Positions 1 to 5,443 of a stretch of 6,294 bases of DNA are shown here, piece by piece. Made by a program: the position numbers and the translations under genes. Source of the DNA: Bryobacterales bacterium (GTDB lineage Bacteria; Cyanobacteriota; Vampirovibrionia; Obscuribacterales; Obscuribacteraceae). Numbering within the stretch: the stretch's first letter is position 1; each line of letters starts with the position of its first letter. The stretch covers positions 1 to 6,294 of the forward strand of contig CAJCHQ010000918.1 of assembly GCA_903970295.1 (NCBI GenBank), read 5' to 3'. The notes beneath the pieces were generated by a model, which was not told the origin of the DNA, made no database searches, and saw nothing but the letters and a program-made list of their open reading frames with translations.

Positions 1-213
1 ATTTTTGTCGCAAAACTCTGTCATAACTGCACTCCTGGCGTAATTAAATGATTCGTAGATATCGTGCCAATCAACCCAGTTTGGCTGCATTCGGAATGAA
101 CTTGGCGTCAGACCTATTCGTTGCTTGAAAGCACGAGAAAATGCCTCTGGACCTTCATAGCCGCAATCCAGCGCAATTTGCATGATTGGACTGTCGCGCC
201 TAGCTGAAGTTGC
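1..213 (-). pseudogene. AraC-family regulator, 5'-truncated remnant (C-terminal HTH)
   Basis: The minus strand is open from position 213 to the window edge and encodes the second helix-turn-helix of an AraC/XylS DNA-binding domain. It reads RRDSPIMQ, then ALDCGYEGPEAFSRAFK, then the typical GLTPSSFR end of the domain. It continues with a linker (QPNWVDWHDIYESF) like that joining the HTH to a C-terminal effector domain in AraC regulators with a GyrI-like sensor. An in-frame TGA at 214-216 interrupts the frame just upstream. None of the three frames between there and the next gene (254) shows the first HTH, which should precede this part by about 40 residues. The gene therefore looks 5'-truncated, and a full activator cannot be made from this copy. 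The 3' end lies outside the window, so the state of the effector domain is unknown. An internal ATG at 181-183 exists but would start in the middle of the domain. Confidence 0.7.
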
Positions 214-253
214 TCAGTTAATCTCGTCAGCAAACCTTATCGATTCGGGATAA

Positions 254-844
254 CTACTTCCCGCCAGCCTTCGACATCGCACCAGACAATTGAATATTGA
301 ACTCGTTCAATCGCGCATCCAGCGCATTGCTATCTTCCTTGTTGTAGCCGTGACCGCTAACACTTGCTTCCTGCGCGGCAAGACTTTCATACTGCGAGTT
401 AAAATCAGCAGCCTGTGCCGATGTTATCCAACTTTTGGCAACCGCTTCATCGAGTTGCGAGCGCATATTTTTCAACCGCAGCGCATAGTTCGGTCTGCCG
501 TATTTGATCGAATCCGAACTTTTCGTCTCGACCATTGTCTGCGAAGCATCAGCGGGACTGAGTCTTGTGTAAACAGTATTTTTCTCAGTCACCTGTTGGG
601 TCGGACCAGGGTCCATTACCGTTGAGCGAGTCGTCGTGGTACTGATTGGCACGTTGTACTTACCGACACCTGTCGTAGTTGTCGTGGTCACGTCGGAGCC
701 CGGCGCCAGAGTTTGCGCGGCACCCGTGCTCGTAGTTGTTTGCTGCATGATCACATCATCAGCGCTAGCCGGCAAAAATGAACAGCCTAGCGCTGTCACG
801 AGGAGCGACAAAGTCGCCAATCTTCTGCTAAGGGTCGATTGCAT
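254..844 (-). CDS. Exported Thr-rich protein with helical C-terminal domain, unknown function
   Basis: This encodes a 196-residue protein I cannot assign to a named family. The start is placed at the ATG at 842-844, seven codons inside the longest frame, because GAGGA lies 8 bases upstream and a proper signal peptide then begins immediately. The signal peptide has basic RR at residues 7-8, a hydrophobic core to about residue 24, and likely cleavage after PASA (residue 28). A cysteine at 21 (ALGC) is a poor lipobox, so signal peptidase I export is favoured. The mature protein has a Thr-rich, probably disordered segment (about 35-73, including six Thr in a row). A predicted helical domain (about 118-193) contains RLKNMRSQLDEAV, SWITSAQAADFN and ARLNEFNIQLSGAM, spaced like amphipathic helices. 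It is probably secreted or periplasmic. Neighbours give no clue to its job, since an AraC remnant lies downstream and a broken reductase gene diverges upstream. The reading frame is intact. Confidence 0.85.
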   Translation of the reverse strand: MQSTLSRRLATLSLLVTALGCSFLPASADDVIMQQTTTSTGAAQTLAPGSDVTTTTTTGVGKYNVPISTTTTRSTVMDPGPTQQVTEKNTVYTRLSPADASQTMVETKSSDSIKYGRPNYALRLKNMRSQLDEAVAKSWITSAQAADFNSQYESLAAQEASVSGHGYNKEDSNALDARLNEFNIQLSGAMSKAGGK

Positions 845-852
845 TTTTAATA

Positions 853-857
853 TCCTC
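853..857 (-). promoter_or_regulatory. Ribosome binding site deciding the start at 844
   Basis: GAGGA on the minus strand ends 8 bases before the ATG at 842-844. No comparable purine motif precedes the two upstream in-frame ATG codons, so this site favours the shorter protein with its clean signal peptide. Confidence 0.6.
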
Positions 858-1053
858 ATTGGCATTACTGGCGCACTGGGACCAAGGATACACTGTAGAG
901 TTCACTTTTACCTCAAATCGCAACAAAGCGCGCCGCTGCACTTAATCTTCCTTACCATTGATCGCTACTGGGGCGCATTTCCTGGCATATTGTCCTCAGG
1001 ATGCGAATATCACTTTCATCCGCGAATTTGAATCATTAACGAGGTAACCTTCT

Positions 1054-1711
1054 GTGTCGAGCGCCCCGCACCTGCTCAGTCCTTTCGATCTGCATGGTCT
1101 TCATCTAAAAAATCGCGTCGTTATGGCACCGCTCACCCGTGCTCGCGCCGGCGAGGAGCGAATCGCCAACGCCCTCATGGCTGAGTACTACTCGCAACGC
1201 GCATCTGCCGGTTTGATCATCAGCGAAGCGCGTCCGCCTTTCGCCGAACGGCTCTTACAATGACATGGGCTCGCCGGATAATCGCGAGACCTTCCTCTAC
1301 GTAGCCGAGCAATTAAGTCCCTTCAATCTGGCCTACTTGCACGTTATCGATCAAACAAATTTTTCACCCTTTCATGGCTTCGGCGAACCGCTCACTCTGG
1401 CTGATTTTCGCAAAGTTTTTAGGGGACCGCTAATAGGCAACTCCGGCTACACGAAGGAGACTGCAGAGTCCCGCATAGCCGCAGGAGAAGCCGATCTAAT
1501 CGCCTTCGGTCGACCAATCATCACCAATCCAGACCTGGTTGAGAAATTCGAAAACAACTGGCCGTTGACACCCTGGGACGACATGTCGAACTTCTACACT
1601 TTCGGCGCCCACGGTTACACTGATTATCCGACTTATTGCGAAGTCTTCAACGAAATTGAGTTCGAGGCTCCACGGGTAAAAGGACTCTTTCGCCCAGCTG
1701 ATCTTTCCTGA
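1054..1711 (+). pseudogene. Old Yellow Enzyme-type NADPH/flavin reductase (NemA-like), internal deletion plus frameshift
   Basis: Intact relatives (N-ethylmaleimide reductase/12-oxophytodienoate reductase family, about 360 residues) are FMN-dependent TIM-barrel enzymes that reduce activated C=C bonds. Here a GTG start with GAGG 9 bases upstream gives a good N-terminus (LLSPFDLHGLHLKNRVV, MAPLTRARAG, LMAEYYSQRASAGLIISEA) that stops at TGA 1261-1263. In the +1 frame the family sequence resumes at once with VRLSPNGSYNDMGSPD (from 1232). It continues through AEQLSPFNLAYLHVID, IGNSGYTKETAESRIAAGEA and LIAFGRPIITNPDLVEKF to the stop at 1709-1711. About 170 residues between ISEA and VRLSP are missing, with the junction near 1227-1232. 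The lost part carries the family's substrate-binding His-His/His-Asn pair and proton-donor Tyr, so the product cannot be active. The remaining coding sequence is well conserved, suggesting recent damage. An assembly artefact is the main alternative. Confidence 0.88.
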
Positions 1712-1882
1712 TGTTTGTTCTCGACAATGTGATTTCCAAGCTGCGAAAGCAAAATACAGAAGTGTCAATCAGACGTAATCAGCTGGGCCAACACATTTCA
1801 TCCGTCGAAACTGTTCCTCTGCAATCGCGGTTCTGGGACTAGAAATCGGAATGCTGCAGCTGCAAAGCCTTGATATATGTCA

Positions 1883-2343
1883 CTATGCTCCGGGCGGAGA
1901 GATTCGTCCAGCGATCGCTGCATGTCGGTGCTCGTTAATTTCATCTCTTGTGCGCAGGGCGACTTGACGAGCTGAGCGATCGAAATCATTGCCACTGCTT
2001 GCATAAAGAACTGCACGTGACGAGCTAATGATCATGCCGGCGCCGCATTGATCAATTCCACTATGCACAGCAGCTTGAATATCACCACCCTGTGCACCTA
2101 TCCTGGCACCAAGTTCCAATCAGAAGCGGCTTTTGATGCGACAATTTTGTATAGCTTTTGTCCGTCTAGCGGCAGATCTTGCAAATCTTTGGCTCCAGGG
2201 TTTGATGTCCGGCAGAGTATAATCACACCCCTATCTTTGCGCTCCAAGAACGGGACAAATGAATCAAATCCCAGGTAGGGATTGACTGTGACCGCATCTA
2301 CATTGTAGCGATCGAAGACTTCTGCATTTCTTGCGGCAGTCGG
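1883..2343 (-). pseudogene. pyrF: Orotidine 5'-phosphate decarboxylase (type 2 PyrF), truncated and frameshifted remnant
   Basis: PyrF decarboxylates OMP to UMP, the last step of de novo pyrimidine synthesis. The family (type 2, about 270 residues) is recognised from [40 protein letters not shown] and [15 protein letters not shown] in one minus-strand frame. In the next frame it continues as [32 protein letters not shown] and [15 protein letters not shown], with the stop at 1883-1885. Three lesions are visible. The first 100 or so residues, including the catalytic DAKRGD-type motif, are absent. About 35-40 residues are missing between SDWN and LVPG. One base is missing between LVPG and IGAQ, so the first frame stops at 2098-2100. 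The homology ends abruptly near 2343, a few bases from the ribosome binding site of the DUF218-like fragment on the other strand. The product cannot be functional; if the organism makes pyrimidines it must have another pyrF. Confidence 0.88.
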
Positions 2344-2359
2344 AATATAAAGGTAGCAA

Positions 2360-2452
2360 ATGCAATACGACGCAGCGATCGTTCTTGGCGGTGGACGTGA
2401 CTCGAACGATACCCTGAATTTGCGGACTCTGGCGAGATTAAAAGAACAATGA
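2360..2452 (+). pseudogene. N-terminal fragment resembling DUF218/YdcF-SanA-like protein
   Basis: A 30-codon open frame starts at ATG 2360-2362 behind a well placed AAAGG (2349-2353, 6-base spacer). It encodes [16 protein letters not shown] followed by [12 protein letters not shown] and TGA. DUF218 proteins (YdcF, SanA and ElyC relatives, about 200 residues, linked in some bacteria to envelope functions) typically begin their domain with a strand ending in VLGGG. This is followed by a short loop and an RxxARLxxA helix, which is the pattern seen here. No continuation of the family was found convincingly in any plus frame after the stop, so this is a remnant or an unrelated micro-ORF. A second ATG overlaps the stop (2452-2454) and opens 31 codons with no recognised homology. 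The assignment rests on one short motif, so confidence is moderate. Confidence 0.45.
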
Positions 2453-2643
2453 TGATTGAAGAAATTCAAAGAGAATTTTGCGACGAAGCACAATCAGAAA
2501 ATGAATACTCTTCAGCAGCAATCGGCGGAACGTGTCAACAACTTTGAGACACGTTTCGCAATCAGATTTGCTCATCATTCACACTTCCTTCACGTGCCTC
2601 TGCAATCATCAAGCGGAGCGGACTAAGAGAATGCTCCATGCCT

Positions 2644-2648
2644 GGAGG
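2644..2648 (+). promoter_or_regulatory. Ribosome binding site deciding the start at 2658
   Basis: GGAGG lies 9 bases before the ATG at 2658-2660. Earlier in-frame ATGs at 2532 and 2631 have no such motif and would add a non-signal-like leader, so the start is placed at 2658. Confidence 0.65.
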
Positions 2649-2657
2649 ACTGATGTG

Positions 2658-3611
2658 ATGTCTTCGTCGAAAGTCGCACTAGCACTAATACTAGGTCTAA
2701 CACTAGGACTTTTTTTAGATATTTTGCTTGGCTGCAAAACGCAATCGGCAGATGCAGAAGAAAATACAAAGGGTTTTCTTTATGGTGCTGCGCAACAGAT
2801 TGACCCGGGGAATGCACCCTCGCGCTTACCTGAGCCTTATCTCTGGAATTTGGGAGAGGAGAAGCCGCTGCCCGACTATATTGTCAAACGATACGTTGAA
2901 CCTCTTGTTTGGGTGAAAATTCCCAAGGGGTTCGCGGGCGTTTGGGAAACGCGCGGTTGGTACGCCGTTAATACAGAACGTGACTGGAACGTCAGCCAAG
3001 GTTCAGAAACTACTGAGACAACTGTGATTAGAAACGGGAAAGTAGTTCATCACAAGAAAGAGACTCGCCAGAAGAACATCGCGTCGAAACAAGAGACTTC
3101 AGGAATCGATGGCTATTACAGCCGTCCGCAATTCACAAACCTGTGGGATAGCCGCGATAAAATGAATTCGGACGACTACAGATTTGTCCGAGGAATGCAG
3201 ATTGACGAAAATGGTGATATCTGGGACTGCCCAAGCATACGCAATGTGCAGTTTCATAAGCGAGTGTGCCAATCCACCTTAATTCAAGATGTCGTGCTTT
3301 ACACGAACGAAAATCAAAAGGTAGTTTCTGATAGTGTAATTTCCGAATCACTTGCTCAAGTAGAAAATTCAGAGATGGAGAGCAAGCAGACACCGATTTT
3401 TATTCAGAGACGCCTTATTAGTGCCTCGCAGGTGGACCAGATTTGTAGACCATCAGGTTATGTTGTACCTGATGATTGGCACATTATCGAAAACAAAGTC
3501 GCCGATTTTAAACCTCTGGACTCCTGGCGTGGCATTGATTTGAAAGCATCTTTCAATGAATTTCGAAAGCGAACGCCGAAGCTTCCTGAGCCCGCTAACG
3601 CTGGCAGCTGA
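2658..3611 (+). CDS. Membrane-anchored or lipoprotein-like protein of unknown family, 317 residues
   Basis: I do not recognise this family. From the ATG at 2658 the protein starts with a short basic N-terminus and a hydrophobic stretch (KVALALILGLTLGLFLDILL, residues 5-24) ending in LLGC at residue 26. This could be a lipobox, though Leu at -2 is atypical; otherwise it is an uncleaved anchor or signal peptide with a site near SADA (residue 33). The rest is soluble and rich in charged and aromatic residues. It has segments suggestive of a beta-rich domain (VWVKIPKGFAGVWETRGWYAV near residues 84-104, and GMQIDENGDIWDC near 179-191) and a polar middle part with many Glu, Lys and Thr. Three further cysteines (about 191, 204 and 263) could form a disulfide outside the cytoplasm. 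It is probably exported and cell-envelope attached. It stands alone, with gene fragments upstream and a gene-poor region downstream. The frame is intact with no sign of decay. Confidence 0.82.
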   Translation: MSSSKVALALILGLTLGLFLDILLGCKTQSADAEENTKGFLYGAAQQIDPGNAPSRLPEPYLWNLGEEKPLPDYIVKRYVEPLVWVKIPKGFAGVWETRGWYAVNTERDWNVSQGSETTETTVIRNGKVVHHKKETRQKNIASKQETSGIDGYYSRPQFTNLWDSRDKMNSDDYRFVRGMQIDENGDIWDCPSIRNVQFHKRVCQSTLIQDVVLYTNENQKVVSDSVISESLAQVENSEMESKQTPIFIQRRLISASQVDQICRPSGYVVPDDWHIIENKVADFKPLDSWRGIDLKASFNEFRKRTPKLPEPANAGS

Positions 3612-3652
3612 GTTTACCTTTGACTCGAAGCAGCACTACCAATGCCGAACAT

Positions 3653-3683
3653 GTCCGTCGGCTAACTCTTGTTCTCGACGGAC
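3653..3683. repeat. Inverted repeat, 8-bp perfect arms with 15-base loop
   Basis: GTCCGTCG (3653-3660) and CGACGGAC (3676-3683) are exact reverse complements separated by 15 bases. The element lies 41 bases after the stop of the 2658-3611 gene. It could be a transcript-end hairpin or a protein-binding site. No T-run follows on either strand, so it is not a standard intrinsic terminator. Confidence 0.6.
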
Positions 3684-3822
3684 TCTATCCAATCTCCCAG
3701 CACCTAGCAGACTTAGGCATAATTGATCAGCGGTTTGTAGCTACTAGGTAGAAATTTGCCAGTCGGCCCGATCTACCGAAAGTGGACAGTGCACTTATAA
3801 GAAAACTGATTTTGCCTACAGA

Positions 3823-3843
3823 GAAGCCCTGGACCAGGGCTTC
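3823..3843. repeat. Perfect 21-base palindrome, 10-bp arms around a single A
   Basis: GAAGCCCTGG (3823-3832), a central A, then CCAGGGCTTC (3834-3843) form an exact inverted repeat. In RNA or single-stranded DNA this gives a 9-bp GC-rich stem with a 3-base loop. The near-continuous dyad is also the shape of a dimeric repressor operator. No T-run follows directly, and the nearest gene starts are far away, so its role is undecided. Confidence 0.75.
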
Positions 3844-4125
3844 AGCCTTGACGACAGCTCTCCTACTACCGCCGGCAGGCTTCGCAGAAATCTACAAGCT
3901 TGCGGCGTTTCTAGTTGTTGTTAATTGGATACTCTTCGGCGCTAACTTTTCGCAGAAATTTGTTAGGACCGAAGGTTCTCACAAACGAGGGTTTTTAATA
4001 AGATCAGGTCTTCAACCAGATGCATCGTGCCGGTCCAATTGTGTAAACCAGAAACGACGGCCCGGGATATGGGGTGGCTTTTTATAGAGATTACATCGCT
4101 CAATTAAACGCGTCGCTTTCGCCGA

Positions 4126-5181
4126 TCAATCCTTAGCCAGCCCGAAAAACTTCGCCATATCTCTAGTCGCATCAAATGCACTTGCCGGCGGATTTACTCC
4201 ATTGCTATCGGTAGCAATCGTTTCATGGCTGCCGCCAGTTTCTCGGCCGAACCAAAAGTGCCCGGCACCGAATATGGTATCAGCAACAATTTTCGCGCCC
4301 GTTGGTGTTTGATAGGTAATTTCACTATAGGTGCCATGATCGACTGGCGCTTGAGCCGGACCTTTATAGCCGTTGACGTCGAGCAAAGAATTGACGACAC
4401 ATGGCGGGCAATTGTTGTCCGTTCTGGATGTAGCCTCGACTCCTCTCATGACCATATTTTTCAAAAATGGGAAGTCCTGATGCATTGCTCCATATTCAGG
4501 CAAAATCGGATCGCTATCACCGCGCACAATTTTGACCGAAGCACCAGCGGCACCGGTGGGCACACCTTCCGTTCCAAATTCGGTCGAACTCACCATATAT
4601 TCTTTGTTGAATGTCCCTCTGGGAAGTTTGTTATTCAGATCCATCAAGAACTCGCCACCCAGCGACATTCCCACCGCATCCATTTGTCCTGGCTTGGGGC
4701 TGAACTTTTGCTGCACATCAGCAATCACAGATTTCATATAATCGACATCGTTGTAGTGAGGATCGGTGGGCAAGCTACCGACACCGGGAGCATTCCAATC
4801 GCGCATCGTTTTGGCTGCGATTCCCGTGTCTAATCCTGCCACCGTCAAGCCTACCGATCGAGGCTTCGGTATTGGGTATACGGCGATAAAATTATCTCGA
4901 TCCGCTTCCGCATTTATTTTATTGTCGACCGCCATGCCCGTGTAGGGCTTGTTCGCAGTGGTACCATCCAGGGCAAAAACCACAGGAAGATGTTGCGCGG
5001 CTGTATCTGAAACGCCATTCGGCAGATGAACTTCGTAATAGCGGTGGTCCACGCTTCCGTCTGACAGTGTGACATTCACAGGCATCAACCGATCGTGCGC
5101 ATCAGCCAACAGTGTGGCGCTTGTCGGATCATCGACTCTGTGGGCCGACTCTGCATGCTGTGATTGCGTAATTTCCGCCAT
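4126..5181 (-). CDS. Alpha/beta-hydrolase, PHB depolymerase/feruloyl esterase (LpqC-like) family
   Basis: This is a 351-residue esterase-type hydrolase, probably cleaving ester bonds in polyhydroxyalkanoate oligomers or acylated (feruloyl or acetyl) carbohydrates; the exact substrate is unknown. The fold is read from LPVVFALDGTTAN (residues 65-77) and FIAVYPIP (98-105). DWNAPG (128-133) and YNDVDYMKSVIADV (143-156) are the family's usual WN and NDVxFxxxLIxDL positions. The nucleophile motif is VGMSLGGEF (Ser173), the acid GDSDPILPEYG (Asp224) and the histidine GAGHFWFG (His308), matching the family's GxGHxWPG. Residues 1-40 are polar with no signal peptide, unusual for a depolymerase acting outside the cell. 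A CPPC motif (Cys258, Cys261) may form a disulfide or bind metal. The ATG at 5179-5181 has AGGAG 4 bases upstream and a second GGGAGG just before it. The length fits the family's single-domain members and the frame is intact. Confidence 0.87.
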   Translation of the reverse strand: MAEITQSQHAESAHRVDDPTSATLLADAHDRLMPVNVTLSDGSVDHRYYEVHLPNGVSDTAAQHLPVVFALDGTTANKPYTGMAVDNKINAEADRDNFIAVYPIPKPRSVGLTVAGLDTGIAAKTMRDWNAPGVGSLPTDPHYNDVDYMKSVIADVQQKFSPKPGQMDAVGMSLGGEFLMDLNNKLPRGTFNKEYMVSSTEFGTEGVPTGAAGASVKIVRGDSDPILPEYGAMHQDFPFLKNMVMRGVEATSRTDNNCPPCVVNSLLDVNGYKGPAQAPVDHGTYSEITYQTPTGAKIVADTIFGAGHFWFGRETGGSHETIATDSNGVNPPASAFDATRDMAKFFGLAKD

Positions 5182-5207
5182 TAAACTCCTATCCTCCCAT
5201 CGCGAGA

Positions 5208-5236
5208 ATATTACTAATAGATAGCCTCTCGATCAA
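5208..5236 (-). promoter_or_regulatory. Putative sigma70-type promoter for the esterase gene
   Basis: On the minus strand a -35-like TTGATC (5231-5236) and a -10-like TAATAT (5208-5213) are separated by 17 bases, each matching consensus at 4 of 6 positions. Transcription would begin near 5201, leaving a leader of about 20 bases that contains the AGGAG ribosome binding site. Spacing and position are good; the individual boxes are only moderate. Confidence 0.42.
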
Positions 5237-5367
5237 TGACTTTATTACGAAGAAGTGGCATATGGCCGAAACCCCTGGAATTAGTCCATGTACTACACGT
5301 CCCTTGCACAATTATTCGACAAGTATCCCCTAATTTCATAAGCACAGGGAGCAATCGATGTTGTAAA

Positions 5368-5385
5368 AGCGGCAGTTATGCTGCT
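5368..5385 (+). repeat. Hairpin-forming inverted repeat in the leader of the Gly-rich gene
   Basis: AGCGGCA and TGCTGCT flank GTTA and can pair over 7 positions in RNA, one as G-U. The hairpin lies about 58 bases before the ATG at 5444. A T-rich stretch (TTTCTTTTTACT) follows about 14 bases later, too far for a standard terminator. It may be a 5'-leader structure or chance. Confidence 0.3.
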
Positions 5386-5443
5386 GGTTCTCTGCACGTT
5401 TCTTTTTACTAACTAGTTTCCCAGCTTACACACAGGGGACATT

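Larger units (their letters stand above)
3612..4125. other. Gene-poor region between the orphan envelope protein and the esterase
   Basis: No confident gene was found in these 514 bases. A frame open from 3599 to the TAG at 3749-3751 reads coding-like (HVRRLTLVLDGLYPISQHLA) but has only a TTG start at 3620 and no clear ribosome binding site. A GTG-started frame at 3782-4087 encodes 101 residues with one hydrophobic stretch (LAAFLVVVNWILFG), also lacks a ribosome binding site and matches nothing I know. The region holds two perfect inverted repeats, listed separately, and an 11-base direct repeat TTCGCAGAAAT (3881-3891 and 3949-3959). No canonical stem plus T-run terminator was seen for either flanking gene. 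Confidence 0.5.

Noticed and set aside
290..1031. Plus-strand frames opposite and upstream of the exported protein gene
   Set aside because: They mirror the Thr-rich and helical coding of the minus strand. No homology or ribosome binding site supports them.
1711..1842. 43-codon frame starting at an ATG that overlaps the stop of the broken OYE gene (TGATG)
   Set aside because: Overlap of stop and start hints at coupling, but the length is expected by chance, the peptide matches nothing known, and the upstream gene is itself a pseudogene.
2532..2657. 42-residue N-terminal extension of the 2658-3611 gene, considered as a DUF218 C-terminal remnant
   Set aside because: The stretch LLIIHTSFT followed by AERTKRMLHAW vaguely recalls the DUF218 end, but the match is too loose to claim, and the GGAGG at 2644 supports the later start.
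3782..4087. GTG-started 101-residue frame with a hydrophobic stretch
   Set aside because: No ribosome binding site, no recognisable homology, and a shifting composition with a Cys/Arg-rich tail unlike a membrane protein. Probably non-coding.
3965..4117. Minus-strand frame reading VVSGLHNWTG and HLVEDLILLKTL
   Set aside because: It looks faintly protein-like but is about 46 codons with only a TTG start. Chance or an unrecognisable remnant cannot be told apart.
5236..5412. 58-codon plus-strand frame between the esterase and the Gly-rich gene
   Set aside because: It begins without a ribosome binding site inside the putative esterase promoter, and the peptide is not protein-like in composition.
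5380..5418. 12-codon hydrophobic mini-ORF (MLLVLCTFLFTN) in the leader of the Gly-rich gene
   Set aside because: A leader peptide was considered, but there is no ribosome binding site, no regulatory codon run and no attenuator hairpin with T-run.
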